Assembly: GCA_043554545.1 (NCBI GenBank) | Contig: CP121337.1 | Location: 1,488,001 to 1,552,000 of the forward strand | Direction of reading: 5' to 3' | From: UBA7330 sp043554545 | GTDB lineage: Bacteria > Bacteroidota > Bacteroidia > Cytophagales > Cyclobacteriaceae | Length of the DNA: 64,000 bases | In this document: piece by piece, positions 43,049-52,249 of the stretch | Position numbering within the stretch: position 1 is the first letter of the stretch | Layout of the letters: every line of letters starts with the position of its first letter | Notes under the pieces: model-generated | The model's database searches: none | What the model was told of the DNA's origin: nothing | The model's input: the letters and a program-made list of their open reading frames with translations, nothing else | Program-made: the position numbers and the translations under genes

Positions 43049-43081
43049 ATTGGTTAATTATCTTTAATTCTCATACTTTTG
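43049..43081 (+). promoter_or_regulatory. Bacteroidota-type promoter directly at a start codon
   Basis: ATTG (43049-43052), a 21-nt spacer, and TACTTTTG (43074-43081) match TTTG/TAnnTTTG well. The ATG follows 5 nt later (43087), so the transcript would have almost no leader. A perfect inverted repeat with arms CTCATACTT (43070-43078) and AAGTATGAG (43083-43091) overlaps both the -7 element and the start codon and could be an operator. Confidence 0.6.
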
Positions 43082-43086
43082 GAAGT

Positions 43087-43749
43087 ATGAGTAAAAACCT
43101 CCAGTTATTTTGTTTCTTGTTGATAGGGCTCACATTCCATATGACCTATGCTCAACAAAGCCCGCAAGAAATTTCTCATTATGTCTTTCCTGAATTTGAG
43201 AATGGAACAGTCCTGATGAAAAATGGCACTAAGAATGAGGTTTCGATTAACTACAATACCATCAGTGAAGAAATGCTATTTGAAAAGCGTGGGATAAAGT
43301 TGGCTTTTGGGAAAGCTGAAAGTCAATTGGTAGATACCATTTTTGTAGCAAACAGAAAATTTGTCACGATCAATGAGAAGTTTGTTGAATTATTGACAGA
43401 TGCCGATTATACGCTATTCGCAGAATATCGATGCAAACTAAATCGTGGTGGGAGACCTTCTGGGTATGGGAGTACGTCACAGACCACAGCAATTACCTCG
43501 TACTCCAGTCTTGCTGGAGATAATACACTTTATCAATTAAAATTACCCAGTAATTACGAGATTGAACCCTATATAGAATATTGGATTAAGAAGGATGGAC
43601 AACTCAATCAGTTTGACAGCAAACAAAATCTTAAGAATTTCTACAAGGAGAAAAAAGATCTTTATAAAACTTACAATAAAGACCATAAAGTAGACTACAA
43701 CAACACAACACACATCATAGATCTTGTCAACTATATGGAGACGCACTAG
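43087..43749 (+). CDS. Secreted protein of unknown function
   Basis: 220 residues with a signal peptide (LTFHMTYAQ) and no recognised domain. The N-terminal half is beta-rich (HYVFPEFENGTVLMKNGTKNEVSINYNTISEEMLFEKRG), and the C-terminal 60 residues are Lys/Asp/Asn-rich and helical (LKNFYKEKKDLYKTYNKDHKVDY). It follows the second fibre cassette but has its own promoter. A link to that system is possible but unsupported beyond position. Confidence 0.7.
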   Translation: MSKNLQLFCFLLIGLTFHMTYAQQSPQEISHYVFPEFENGTVLMKNGTKNEVSINYNTISEEMLFEKRGIKLAFGKAESQLVDTIFVANRKFVTINEKFVELLTDADYTLFAEYRCKLNRGGRPSGYGSTSQTTAITSYSSLAGDNTLYQLKLPSNYEIEPYIEYWIKKDGQLNQFDSKQNLKNFYKEKKDLYKTYNKDHKVDYNNTTHIIDLVNYMETH

Positions 43750-43774
43750 CACTCCATGTAGGACCATGCGATTA

Positions 43775-44971
43775 TTATTTAAATCGCTCCAGGGCCAATC
43801 CTGCTACATGTTCTCCGATAGAGAGTGAGGAGGTGGCTGCCGGCGAAGGTGCGTTACCAATATTAATCACTTTCTCTGATTCCATGATCAAAAAGTCATC
43901 GATTAAACCTCCATCTTTATCACAGGCCTGGGCACGAACACCTGCGCCTCCTGGTTCCAGGTCATTGCTGGTAATCTCAGGCAATAGCTCCTGTAATGCT
44001 TTGGTAAATGCGTTTTTTGAGTAGGAACGATAAAGTTCTCCCATTCCAGTTTTCCAGTATTTTCCGATCACTTTTTGAAATCCTTTATATCGGATACTTT
44101 CGAAAAATTCTCCAGGCTTGATTTTGGTCTTACTGTAGCCTTCCCGACTGTATGCCAGTACGGCATTGGGCCCGGCCTCAATGCCTCCATGGATCATGCG
44201 GGTAAAGTGTACGCCGAGGAAAGGAAAGTTAGGATCAGGTACAGGGTAAATCAGGTTATTTACCAGGTGCTCTTTTTCCTTTTTTAATTTAAAATACTCA
44301 CCACGGAAAGGAATGATTTTATAATTGACCGCCATTCCCGTCAGTTTTGCTACTTTATCAGAGTATAAGCCTGAACAGTTTATTACGAGACGTGTAATTA
44401 AAGTTTGTGAAGGTGTATGTACCTGGATAAACCCTTTTTCCTGGGTAATGCTGGTGACCTTGTTGCCCGTGTATATCTGTCCATCAAAGTGTTTGATTTT
44501 CTCAACATATTTCATGGCTACCTCTGTGTAGTCAATAATTCCTGTTTGAGGGACGAAAATACCTTTCAACCCATTGACATGAGGCTCATATTCCCTTAAT
44601 TGATCCTGGTTTAGCTCTTTCAGCCCTTTCAGTCCGTTTTGTTTTCCCCGCTCAGTAAGCATTTGAAGGGTTTCCAACTGGGATTCATTGGTGGCAACTA
44701 CAATTTTACCACATAGCTCAAATGGTATTTCTTCTTCTTCACAAAAGCGCACGAGTTTATTATAGCCTTCAATACAGTTTTTAGCCTTAAGACTACCGGG
44801 CTTATAGTATAAACCTGAGTGTATTACGCCGCTGTTATGACCAGTTTGGTGTTGGGCAAGTTTTGATTCTTTTTCAAGAACAGCTACACGCAATTTAGGA
44901 TTGGCTTCTTTTATTTTTAAGGCAGAGGCAAGACCTACTATTCCTCCACCGATGATAACAACATTATACAT
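43775..44971 (-). CDS. lhgO: L-2-hydroxyglutarate oxidase
   Basis: 398 residues, FAD-dependent. The Rossmann GGGIVGLASALKI opening is followed by the LhgO-type block QTGHNSGVIHSGLYYKPGSLKAKNCIEGYNKL, which distinguishes it from generic DadA-like oxidases. It also contains VNCSGLYSDKVAKLTG and the C-terminal LEPGGAGVRAQACDKDGGLIDDFLI. It oxidises L-2-hydroxyglutarate, a metabolic side product, to 2-oxoglutarate. It stands alone, convergent with the unknown secreted protein. Confidence 0.93.
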   Translation of the reverse strand: MYNVVIIGGGIVGLASALKIKEANPKLRVAVLEKESKLAQHQTGHNSGVIHSGLYYKPGSLKAKNCIEGYNKLVRFCEEEEIPFELCGKIVVATNESQLETLQMLTERGKQNGLKGLKELNQDQLREYEPHVNGLKGIFVPQTGIIDYTEVAMKYVEKIKHFDGQIYTGNKVTSITQEKGFIQVHTPSQTLITRLVINCSGLYSDKVAKLTGMAVNYKIIPFRGEYFKLKKEKEHLVNNLIYPVPDPNFPFLGVHFTRMIHGGIEAGPNAVLAYSREGYSKTKIKPGEFFESIRYKGFQKVIGKYWKTGMGELYRSYSKNAFTKALQELLPEITSNDLEPGGAGVRAQACDKDGGLIDDFLIMESEKVINIGNAPSPAATSSLSIGEHVAGLALERFK

Positions 44972-45035
44972 AAGAAAAGCTAGTGGTGATCGTCAAGATG
45001 TAAATATTGTTATTCCTTAACTATTAAAGAAATAA

Positions 45036-45437
45036 TTAATTTTTCTTTTCTTCAAATTTCAATGAAATAGAGTTGATGCAGAATCTCTCGCCAGTTGGTT
45101 TGGGACCATCATTGAAAATATGTCCCAGGTGGCTACCACATTTCCCACACACTGCTTCTGTTCTGATCATACCATGAGAAGTGTCTTTTTGGTATAAAAC
45201 AGCATCTTTTTGGATGGGCTCAAAAAAACTGGGCCATCCACTACCTGAATCAAATTTTGTAGAGGACTCGAATAATGGGTTTCCACAAGCACCACATTCA
45301 TAAATACCTGATTTTTTGTTTTCAAGTAATGCGCCTGTCCAGGCTCTCTCGGTACCCTTTTTCCTGAGAACTTCATATTGTTCTGGACTTAACGATTCCC
45401 TCCATTCTGCTTCAGTCTTTTTGATTTTTCCCGTCAT
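45036..45437 (-). CDS. msrB: Peptide-methionine (R)-S-oxide reductase, cytosolic
   Basis: 133 residues with no signal peptide, so cytoplasmic. Zinc Cys pairs are in CGACGNPLF and CGKCGSHLGHIF, GSGWPSFFEPI is present, and the catalytic Cys120 is in RFCINSISL. It is a second copy relative to the lipoprotein MsrB at 33384; the pair covers cytosol and envelope. Confidence 0.93.
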   Translation of the reverse strand: MTGKIKKTEAEWRESLSPEQYEVLRKKGTERAWTGALLENKKSGIYECGACGNPLFESSTKFDSGSGWPSFFEPIQKDAVLYQKDTSHGMIRTEAVCGKCGSHLGHIFNDGPKPTGERFCINSISLKFEEKKN

Positions 45438-45692
45438 CTGTTTTGTATTAAAGTACTCGAGTTAAATTACTTAGGTTACTCATATTATTGATAGGTGCTA
45501 AAATGATCAAGTTAAATCCAAATAAATATAATTTTGGACTTCAAAATCCCCTCAGAATTGATTCATAAAATTGGGGAGGTATAGATTAAGAAATACCAAT
45601 ACCGTGAATTAATTAATCTTAATTTAACTCCTGTTCTAAAAACGAAAAGAACCGTTTAAAGTTTTTGACCTTTACCTACTTAGTAATTACAA

Positions 45693-46892
45693 ATGAACAA
45701 AAGACCCTTACTGATTGCAATCATTGTAGTCCTAATTCTTGTTGGTTCCTATTTCCTAATGGCATTTTTAAGTAGCCTTAAAGAAGAGCCTAAAATCAGG
45801 CAAGCTGTTGAAGTAAAAAAGTATGTTGAAACACAAGCGGTAAAATATCAGGATATCCTATCTTATGTAATTGCTTATGGAAGGGTGCAAACCGCACAAT
45901 CTCTGGATTTACTTTCAGAAGTACCTGGCCGCATGCATCAAGGAAAGGCACGATTGAAAGCAGGGCAAAACTTTAAAGCTGGTGATCTTCTCTACTACAT
46001 TGATTCCACAGAGCCTAGTCTTATTTTGAAATCTCAAAAAAGTAATTTTCTCAGGGACATAGCTGCTATTTTACCAGATTTAAAGATAGATTATGCGGAG
46101 TCTTATGAATTATGGAAAAACTATTTTTCCATGTTGGAGATTACAAAGGATTTGCCGCCGTTGCCACCTTCAAAATCAGAAAAGGAGAAGACCTTCTTAG
46201 CGACTAAGGGTATTTATTCCACTTTTTATTCGATCAAGAGCGCTGAAGAACGCTTAAAAAAGCACTGGTATTACGCTCCCTTTGACGGAAGTATCACAGA
46301 AGTGGTGATGGAAACAGGAGCATATGTGAACGCAGGCACCAGAATTGGTCGGATAATGAAGAAGGGTTATCATGAACTAAAAGTAGCTGTAGAGACAAGA
46401 GATATTCCCTGGATACAGCTAGGCGCTGAAGCGACTATCTATTCAGGGGAGACACAACAAACCTGGAATGGTAGTGTGGCCAGAGTTAGTGATTATATAA
46501 ATGAGAACACCCAGTCAATTGATGTCTATCTTACGATAGATCCTTCAGGAGGCAAGATTTATGATGGCCAGTTCATAGAAGCAGCAATACCGGCCCGAAC
46601 TATTAATGACGGGCTGGAAATCCCTAGAAATATTCTCTATAATGGAAACGAAGTCTTTGTGATTGAAGATTCACTGCTTAAGGTCAAGGAGGTAACGGTT
46701 CATCGTTTGATGGAAGAAAACGCAGTGATTTCAGGGTTAGCCGTAGGGGAGGACCTTGTCGTAGAACCATTAATTAATGCGCATAATAACATGAAAGCAT
46801 ATAAACTAAGTGATCGGGATATTGACCTGGAGCGAAAGGGTAGTAAAGAAACCAAACTTAGCGAACGTCAACCTGGTACTTCTGTTAATTAG
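45693..46892 (+). CDS. RND efflux periplasmic adaptor (HlyD/AcrA type)
   Basis: 399 residues. An N-terminal membrane anchor (LLIAIIVVLILVGSYFLMAF) is followed by a lipoyl/barrel-sandwich domain (GRMHQGKARLKAGQNFKAGDLLYYID, later APFDGSITEVVMETGAYVNAGTRIG). A helical hairpin that is shorter than in AcrA and a C-terminal beta-barrel complete it. It bridges the RND pump and the TolC-type channel encoded downstream. No regulator is encoded next to it. Confidence 0.9.
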   Translation: MNKRPLLIAIIVVLILVGSYFLMAFLSSLKEEPKIRQAVEVKKYVETQAVKYQDILSYVIAYGRVQTAQSLDLLSEVPGRMHQGKARLKAGQNFKAGDLLYYIDSTEPSLILKSQKSNFLRDIAAILPDLKIDYAESYELWKNYFSMLEITKDLPPLPPSKSEKEKTFLATKGIYSTFYSIKSAEERLKKHWYYAPFDGSITEVVMETGAYVNAGTRIGRIMKKGYHELKVAVETRDIPWIQLGAEATIYSGETQQTWNGSVARVSDYINENTQSIDVYLTIDPSGGKIYDGQFIEAAIPARTINDGLEIPRNILYNGNEVFVIEDSLLKVKEVTVHRLMEENAVISGLAVGEDLVVEPLINAHNNMKAYKLSDRDIDLERKGSKETKLSERQPGTSVN

Positions 46893-46907
46893 TAATAATC
46901 CAAGGCT

Positions 46908-49900
46908 ATGAATGGTTTAAAAGGGCTCGTAGAATATTTTGTTAAGTTTCCAATTTTGGCAAATATCATTATTGCCATTACCTTAATTGGTGGAATTGTA
47001 GCGTTAATGAATACGAGGAAGTCTTACTTTCCTCTCCGTGATGATAGAAATATTGCAATTTCTGTTTCTTATCCAGGGGCTTCTCCGGAAGAAATGGAAG
47101 AAGGGGTTACCGCCAAAATTGAGGAAGCCATCTATGCGATCCCTGGTATTGATGAGCTTACATCAAACTCAAGTGAAAACAGTGCTACGGTTTCGATATT
47201 GACCCTGGAAAATTTTGATATTGATGAAATTTATACAGAAGTAAAAAATGCCTTAGATGGGATTTCTTCGTTCCCTGCCGGGGCTGATAAACCTCGAATT
47301 TACAAGGTAAAAAGAAGGACGACGGCAGTCAGAATGGCTTTAAATGGAGATGTGAGCCTAAAAGTTTTGAAGAACTATGCAGAAGGCATAGAGCGAGACC
47401 TTTTAGCAACTGGCAGCGTAAGTCAAGTCAGTATATCTGGCTATCCTCCATTGGAAATTTCTATTGAGGTTCCAGAAGAGACATTAAGGAGATACAATAT
47501 CAGTTTTGATGAAGTGGCTGCTGCCGTAAGAGCTAACAATAGGGATCTATCTGCAGGATCGATAAAGTCTTCTACCGAAGAGATTCTTATCCGGTCAAGA
47601 GCCAAAGAAACAGAGGCAGAGCTCATTGGAGAAGTCGTTGTAAGAAGCAATTCAGATGGAAGTAAGATTTTGTTACGTGATATTGCGACGATAAATGAAC
47701 AATTTGTAGATCAACCATTCAAAGGGCTACTTAATGGTAAGAAAGCCGTATTACTTAATGTTAGTTACCTCGAGACTGAAGACCTGGAACATATAGTTCC
47801 CGTTGTATTGGAATATGTCGACCAATTTAATGCCTCTAATGATGCCGTAGAGCTAATCATAACAAGAGATTACTTATCCAGGTTAAACGAACGTTTGGAG
47901 CTGCTTACCACAAATGGTGTAATAGGACTCATTTTGGTTGTTGTCGCTTTAGGGTTGTTTCTGAGCTTAAGGCTTTCATTCTGGGTAGCATGGGGAATCC
48001 CTTCATCATTCCTGGGTATGTTTATTATCGGAACATTTTTCGGCTTAACCATCAATTCTATCTCCCTGTTTGGAATGATCCTGGTCATTGGTATTCTGGT
48101 AGATGATGGGATTGTGATTGCTGAAAATATTTTCTCCCATTTTGAAAAGTCTAAGAATCCTGTTCAGGCTGCCATCAAGGGTACAATGGAAGTATTGCCG
48201 GCTGTATTTACTTCGGTAACTACTACGATGGTGGCATTCACACCACTTCTTCTATTAACAGGTAGTTTCCAGTTTTATAGGGACATGGGGATTGTGGTAA
48301 TCTTCAGTTTGGGTTTTTCTTTACTGGAAGCCTTTTTCGTGCTGCCTGCGCACCTGGCAAGTCGGAAGGTGCTGAGTATAAAAAAGGAAGACACCAGAAG
48401 TTATCATATCCGGAAGAGGTTGAATGGGTTTATTGACTATGTTAGAGTAAATATTTATGGTACGGCCTTGCGTTATACCATGAAATACCGGGCAATTTCG
48501 ACGGCAGGTATTGTAGCTTTTATTTTGATTGTGATCGGACTTGTGCAGGGAGGTTTTATTAAATACACTTATTTCCCTCAATTGGCCTTTACCAGGTTAA
48601 GTATCGATATTGCTTTCAAACCAGGTGAGGGGGAGCAGAAGGTTGAGGCATACCTCAAACGATTTGATGACGCGGTATGGAGGGTCAATGACCAATTCAA
48701 AAAGGAGCTTGAGGTCGATGAAAATATCATCGAGTACACCATGACTGATGTGGGACAGACATCAGAGGATGAGAGTGGTTCTCATACTGGTACCATTGAA
48801 GTGGATTACGACGATCTGGATAAATTTGGGATTAACCAATTTGATTTGGTAAGCAGGATTTCAAAAGAGATCGGTCCGGTTCCGGAAGCAGAGCGATTTA
48901 CCGTAGGAGGTGGAAGAGGTAGGTGGGGCAGACCTGTTTCAGTTCTTCTCTTGGGTAAAAATTACCAGGAATTAAATAATGCAAAGGAATATCTAAAGTT
49001 AGAATTGGGTAAGGTAGCTGAGCTAAAGGAGATTACTGATAATGTGCCTGTAGGTAGAAAGGAAATGCTCTTTGACCTAAGGTCAGAAGCTTATTTTTTA
49101 GGCTTAAATACCAGCGATATTACTTCTCAAATGAGACAGGGCTTTTTTGGAGAGGAAGTGCAAAGGTTTATGAAGGGAAATGATGAAATGAGAGTCTGGG
49201 TGAGATATCCCAAAGAAGACAGAAAAAATATCGGGCAGGTGGAAGATGTAAAAATTAAAACCACCAACGGAAACGAATTTCCATTGCCACAGGTAGCCGA
49301 ATATAAGATTGAAAGAGGGGTTTCAGGGATTAAACACTTTAATACTTCAAGAGCAGTTACGATAGAGGCTGATTTGGAAGATCCATATGCTGAGGTGCCG
49401 CCTATCTTACAGAAAATTGAAGATGATATCATCCCAGCATTAAAAGCCAAATTTCCTTCTGTAAATGTAAGCTATGGCGGACAAGCAAAAGAAAGATCAA
49501 GAGCCGGTGAGGAAATATTCTTATTTTTTGGAGGTGCATTTGTGATTATTATTTTCTTGCTGATGATTACCTTCCGATCCTTTGGTCAGGCATTTTTAAT
49601 CATAGCGATTATACCACTAGGTTGGACCTGTGCCGTATTTGGACATGGAATTGAGGCATTTGTCAGCGGAAGAGATCTCCCGGTTTCTTTGTTGAGTGTG
49701 TGGGGAATGGTAGCCTTATCGGGAGTCATTATAAATGACGCAGTCGTGTTCCTTTCCAAGTTTAACTCACTAGTCAAGGATGAAGGCAGAACGGTTCAGG
49801 AAGCAGCATATGAAGCAGGTATTGCAAGGTTTAGACCGATCATGTTGACATCCGTCACAACTGTTTGCGGTTTGTATCCACTGATTAATGAAACTAATTT

Positions 49901-50129
49901 TTATTCTCAATTTCTGGTTCCCATGGCTATTTCGGTTGCCTATGGGGTGCTTATTGGGACAGTAATCATATTAACTTTTTTCCCTGTTATGATATTGATG
50001 TACAATGACCTAAAAAGGTGGGTTATGTGGTTATGGAGTGGTGAACGGTCAATCAGGGAAGAGGTGGAGCGAGCTATGGTGGACGAAGAACGTCTTGATA
50101 AAATGGATAAAGGATCTCAGGCTGCATAA
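46908..50129 (+). CDS. RND-family efflux pump
   Basis: 1073 residues, full length for an AcrB-type trimeric pump. Twelve membrane segments and two large periplasmic loops are present. The proton-relay helix 4 contains GMILVIGILVDDGIVIAENIF, with paired Asp residues; the pseudo-repeat half contains GMVALSGVIINDAVVFLSKFNSLV. The N-terminus (FPILANIIIAITLIGGIVALMNTRKSYFPL) resembles metal- or drug-type RND proteins of Bacteroidota. Substrate is not predictable. It is the second gene of a four-gene operon. Confidence 0.93.
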   Translation: MNGLKGLVEYFVKFPILANIIIAITLIGGIVALMNTRKSYFPLRDDRNIAISVSYPGASPEEMEEGVTAKIEEAIYAIPGIDELTSNSSENSATVSILTLENFDIDEIYTEVKNALDGISSFPAGADKPRIYKVKRRTTAVRMALNGDVSLKVLKNYAEGIERDLLATGSVSQVSISGYPPLEISIEVPEETLRRYNISFDEVAAAVRANNRDLSAGSIKSSTEEILIRSRAKETEAELIGEVVVRSNSDGSKILLRDIATINEQFVDQPFKGLLNGKKAVLLNVSYLETEDLEHIVPVVLEYVDQFNASNDAVELIITRDYLSRLNERLELLTTNGVIGLILVVVALGLFLSLRLSFWVAWGIPSSFLGMFIIGTFFGLTINSISLFGMILVIGILVDDGIVIAENIFSHFEKSKNPVQAAIKGTMEVLPAVFTSVTTTMVAFTPLLLLTGSFQFYRDMGIVVIFSLGFSLLEAFFVLPAHLASRKVLSIKKEDTRSYHIRKRLNGFIDYVRVNIYGTALRYTMKYRAISTAGIVAFILIVIGLVQGGFIKYTYFPQLAFTRLSIDIAFKPGEGEQKVEAYLKRFDDAVWRVNDQFKKELEVDENIIEYTMTDVGQTSEDESGSHTGTIEVDYDDLDKFGINQFDLVSRISKEIGPVPEAERFTVGGGRGRWGRPVSVLLLGKNYQELNNAKEYLKLELGKVAELKEITDNVPVGRKEMLFDLRSEAYFLGLNTSDITSQMRQGFFGEEVQRFMKGNDEMRVWVRYPKEDRKNIGQVEDVKIKTTNGNEFPLPQVAEYKIERGVSGIKHFNTSRAVTIEADLEDPYAEVPPILQKIEDDIIPALKAKFPSVNVSYGGQAKERSRAGEEIFLFFGGAFVIIIFLLMITFRSFGQAFLIIAIIPLGWTCAVFGHGIEAFVSGRDLPVSLLSVWGMVALSGVIINDAVVFLSKFNSLVKDEGRTVQEAAYEAGIARFRPIMLTSVTTVCGLYPLINETNFYSQFLVPMAISVAYGVLIGTVIILTFFPVMILMYNDLKRWVMWLWSGERSIREEVERAMVDEERLDKMDKGSQAA

Positions 50130-50140
50130 TTTGAAGATAG

Positions 50141-50854
50141 ATGTTGTATAATAAAATTTTTGAAAAGAAGGAACAACCGGAATTAGTTGATCTTTTAAGG
50201 AATCGTAATTCCTTAAATTATAATGCCAAAAAATCATTACATGAAGTGATCCAATCTGATGATTTTTTCATTAAGAATTATCAGAATGAAATTGGTGAAT
50301 TGAAAAGTCAGATTGAAAATGAGGATGCTTCGATTGCCTCATTCAGCTACCTGAAATATTTGGGGTTTAAGGTTATCCAGGATAAGGCTAGTATTAAAGT
50401 CACACGTCTGCCGCTTTTCTATTTTATTGATGTTATAGGTATTTTGATAGGCGCCTTGTTATCAGGTATGGCTTATTTTGCTCTGCCGAAGTGGTTATTT
50501 ATGTATGAAAATGGAGTATCTGTTGTACCTGCAGTGGTAGCTGTTACTTCATCATTAGTCATGCTTATTGGTATCTTATTAGTGGTTCGAAGTATTTCCA
50601 GATACTTTGAGTTTTCAGGTTTTGAAATCGTAAAAAACAATTCAGGTCTGATGATCAAGAAGAGAAGTGATGTTTTTGTAGATAGCATTCTTGTGCATGA
50701 CAGCAAATTAGGTCTACTTGAAACCGATCATGAACTTTCATTGGTATATCACAATGATCAGGGTGAAATAGTACCAATAATTAAAACACGAGGAGGAATG
50801 AGGGTGAGAAGAACTTTGGTTCACCTCAAGAATCTTCTCTCTGGTTCCTATTAA
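50141..50854 (+). CDS. Membrane protein of unknown function within the RND operon
   Basis: 237 residues. An N-terminal cytoplasmic helical part (about 1-90, with coiled-coil-like IKNYQNEIGELKSQIENEDASI) is followed by two membrane helices (about 98-120 and 128-148) and a C-terminal beta-rich domain (SGFEIVKNNSGLMIKKRSDVFVDSILVHDSKLGLLETDHELSLVYHNDQGEIVPIIK). I recognise no family. It lies 11 nt after the pump and 9 nt before the TolC gene, so it is part of the efflux operon. Confidence 0.75.
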   Translation: MLYNKIFEKKEQPELVDLLRNRNSLNYNAKKSLHEVIQSDDFFIKNYQNEIGELKSQIENEDASIASFSYLKYLGFKVIQDKASIKVTRLPLFYFIDVIGILIGALLSGMAYFALPKWLFMYENGVSVVPAVVAVTSSLVMLIGILLVVRSISRYFEFSGFEIVKNNSGLMIKKRSDVFVDSILVHDSKLGLLETDHELSLVYHNDQGEIVPIIKTRGGMRVRRTLVHLKNLLSGSY

Positions 50855-50863
50855 ACTGCTAAT

Positions 50864-52249
50864 ATGCTGAAACTGATCACTTATACTTACCTGCTGCTGG
50901 GCTATTCTTTATTAAGTTATGCCCAGGAACCGCTGTCTCTGTCAGATGCTATACAGCTGGGGCTGGAAAGAAATTATGGAATCCAGACAATTGACAAAAA
51001 TGTGTTGATTGCAAAAAACAACAATACCCTGGGAGCAGCTGGATTTTTACCTTCTATTTCGCTCAATGTTAACAGCAATAACAACATCAGGAATCAGCAG
51101 TCAGACAATCAGTTTTTTGGAGGGCAATTGTTTGATGGATTTGAACTGAAAGATCAGCGGTCTTTTTCTGTGAATCCTTCAGTAGCCGCAAGCTGGAACA
51201 TTTTTCAAGGAGGAAGAGCCATAATTAGTAAACGAATACTGGAAAAGATACAGGAGCAATCTTCACAAAATGCTGAGGTGGTTATTTCCAATACGATCCA
51301 GGCGATTGTTTTGGGCTATTACATTGCGGTTCTGGAAAAAGAACGTGTAAGTGAATTCCAAAAACAACTCCAATTGAGCAGCCAGAAATATGACTACATC
51401 AAAACTAAATACGATATTGGTAGCGTGGTTTCTTCAGATGTTTTGCTAGAGGAAAATAATTATCTCACGGACTCCGCTAATTATATCAATCAGGTATTGG
51501 TTTATAGAAATGCAGTAAGGATGCTCAATTCATTGCTGGCAGAAAAGGACATAAACGAGGATTATCAGCTAACAGACAGTTTGGTCTATGAAGATATTGA
51601 TTATCAATATGAAGACCTTGAGGGAGCTATGTTTTCAGAAAACATTGACTTGAAATCAATATTTATCTCGCAATCGATACTGGAGAGTCAAACAAGATTG
51701 CAATCGACAGGTAGGTACCCGAGTGTATCATTGAATGGTGGCTTTCAATGGAATCGAAACATTTCGGACTTAACAAATGCCGAATACTCAGGGCCAAACA
51801 CCAATTATCAGAACCCTCCCGAACCTTTGGTATCAAAGACAGCTACTTATTTTGCTAATTTCACGGTTTCCTTTAATCTATTTGATGGAGGTCGTGTAAA
51901 CCGGGCAATCAAAAATGCCATCATTCAGGAAGATATTGGGGAGATTCAGATAGAAAGTCTTAAAACCAACTTGACTCTATCTCTTTCTCAAGCCTTTGAC
52001 CAATATAAAACCCGAAATCAATTGTATCAGATTAACCGTAGGAAAAAGGAGGGTGCGGAGATAAATCTTAGGATTTCAGAAGAAAAATTCAGAAATGGAA
52101 CGATCAATTCATTTGATTATCGTACCGTACAAAATAATTACCTTACCGCAGCTATTCAGGAGTTGAACTCACTCTATTTTTTGGTTGATGCGAAAGTTTC
52201 ACTCATGCGTTTAACAGGAGGTATTCTATCTGACTTTCGAGATAATTAG
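50864..52249 (+). CDS. TolC-family outer-membrane channel
   Basis: 461 residues with a signal peptide (SLLSYAQ). It has the internally repeated OEP layout: PLSLSDAIQLGLERNYGIQTIDKN and a second half after about residue 250, with long helical segments and GGFQWNRNIS-type strands. It would form the outer-membrane exit duct of the RND system. The stop codon overlaps that of the convergent carboxypeptidase gene. Confidence 0.92.
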   Translation: MLKLITYTYLLLGYSLLSYAQEPLSLSDAIQLGLERNYGIQTIDKNVLIAKNNNTLGAAGFLPSISLNVNSNNNIRNQQSDNQFFGGQLFDGFELKDQRSFSVNPSVAASWNIFQGGRAIISKRILEKIQEQSSQNAEVVISNTIQAIVLGYYIAVLEKERVSEFQKQLQLSSQKYDYIKTKYDIGSVVSSDVLLEENNYLTDSANYINQVLVYRNAVRMLNSLLAEKDINEDYQLTDSLVYEDIDYQYEDLEGAMFSENIDLKSIFISQSILESQTRLQSTGRYPSVSLNGGFQWNRNISDLTNAEYSGPNTNYQNPPEPLVSKTATYFANFTVSFNLFDGGRVNRAIKNAIIQEDIGEIQIESLKTNLTLSLSQAFDQYKTRNQLYQINRRKKEGAEINLRISEEKFRNGTINSFDYRTVQNNYLTAAIQELNSLYFLVDAKVSLMRLTGGILSDFRDN

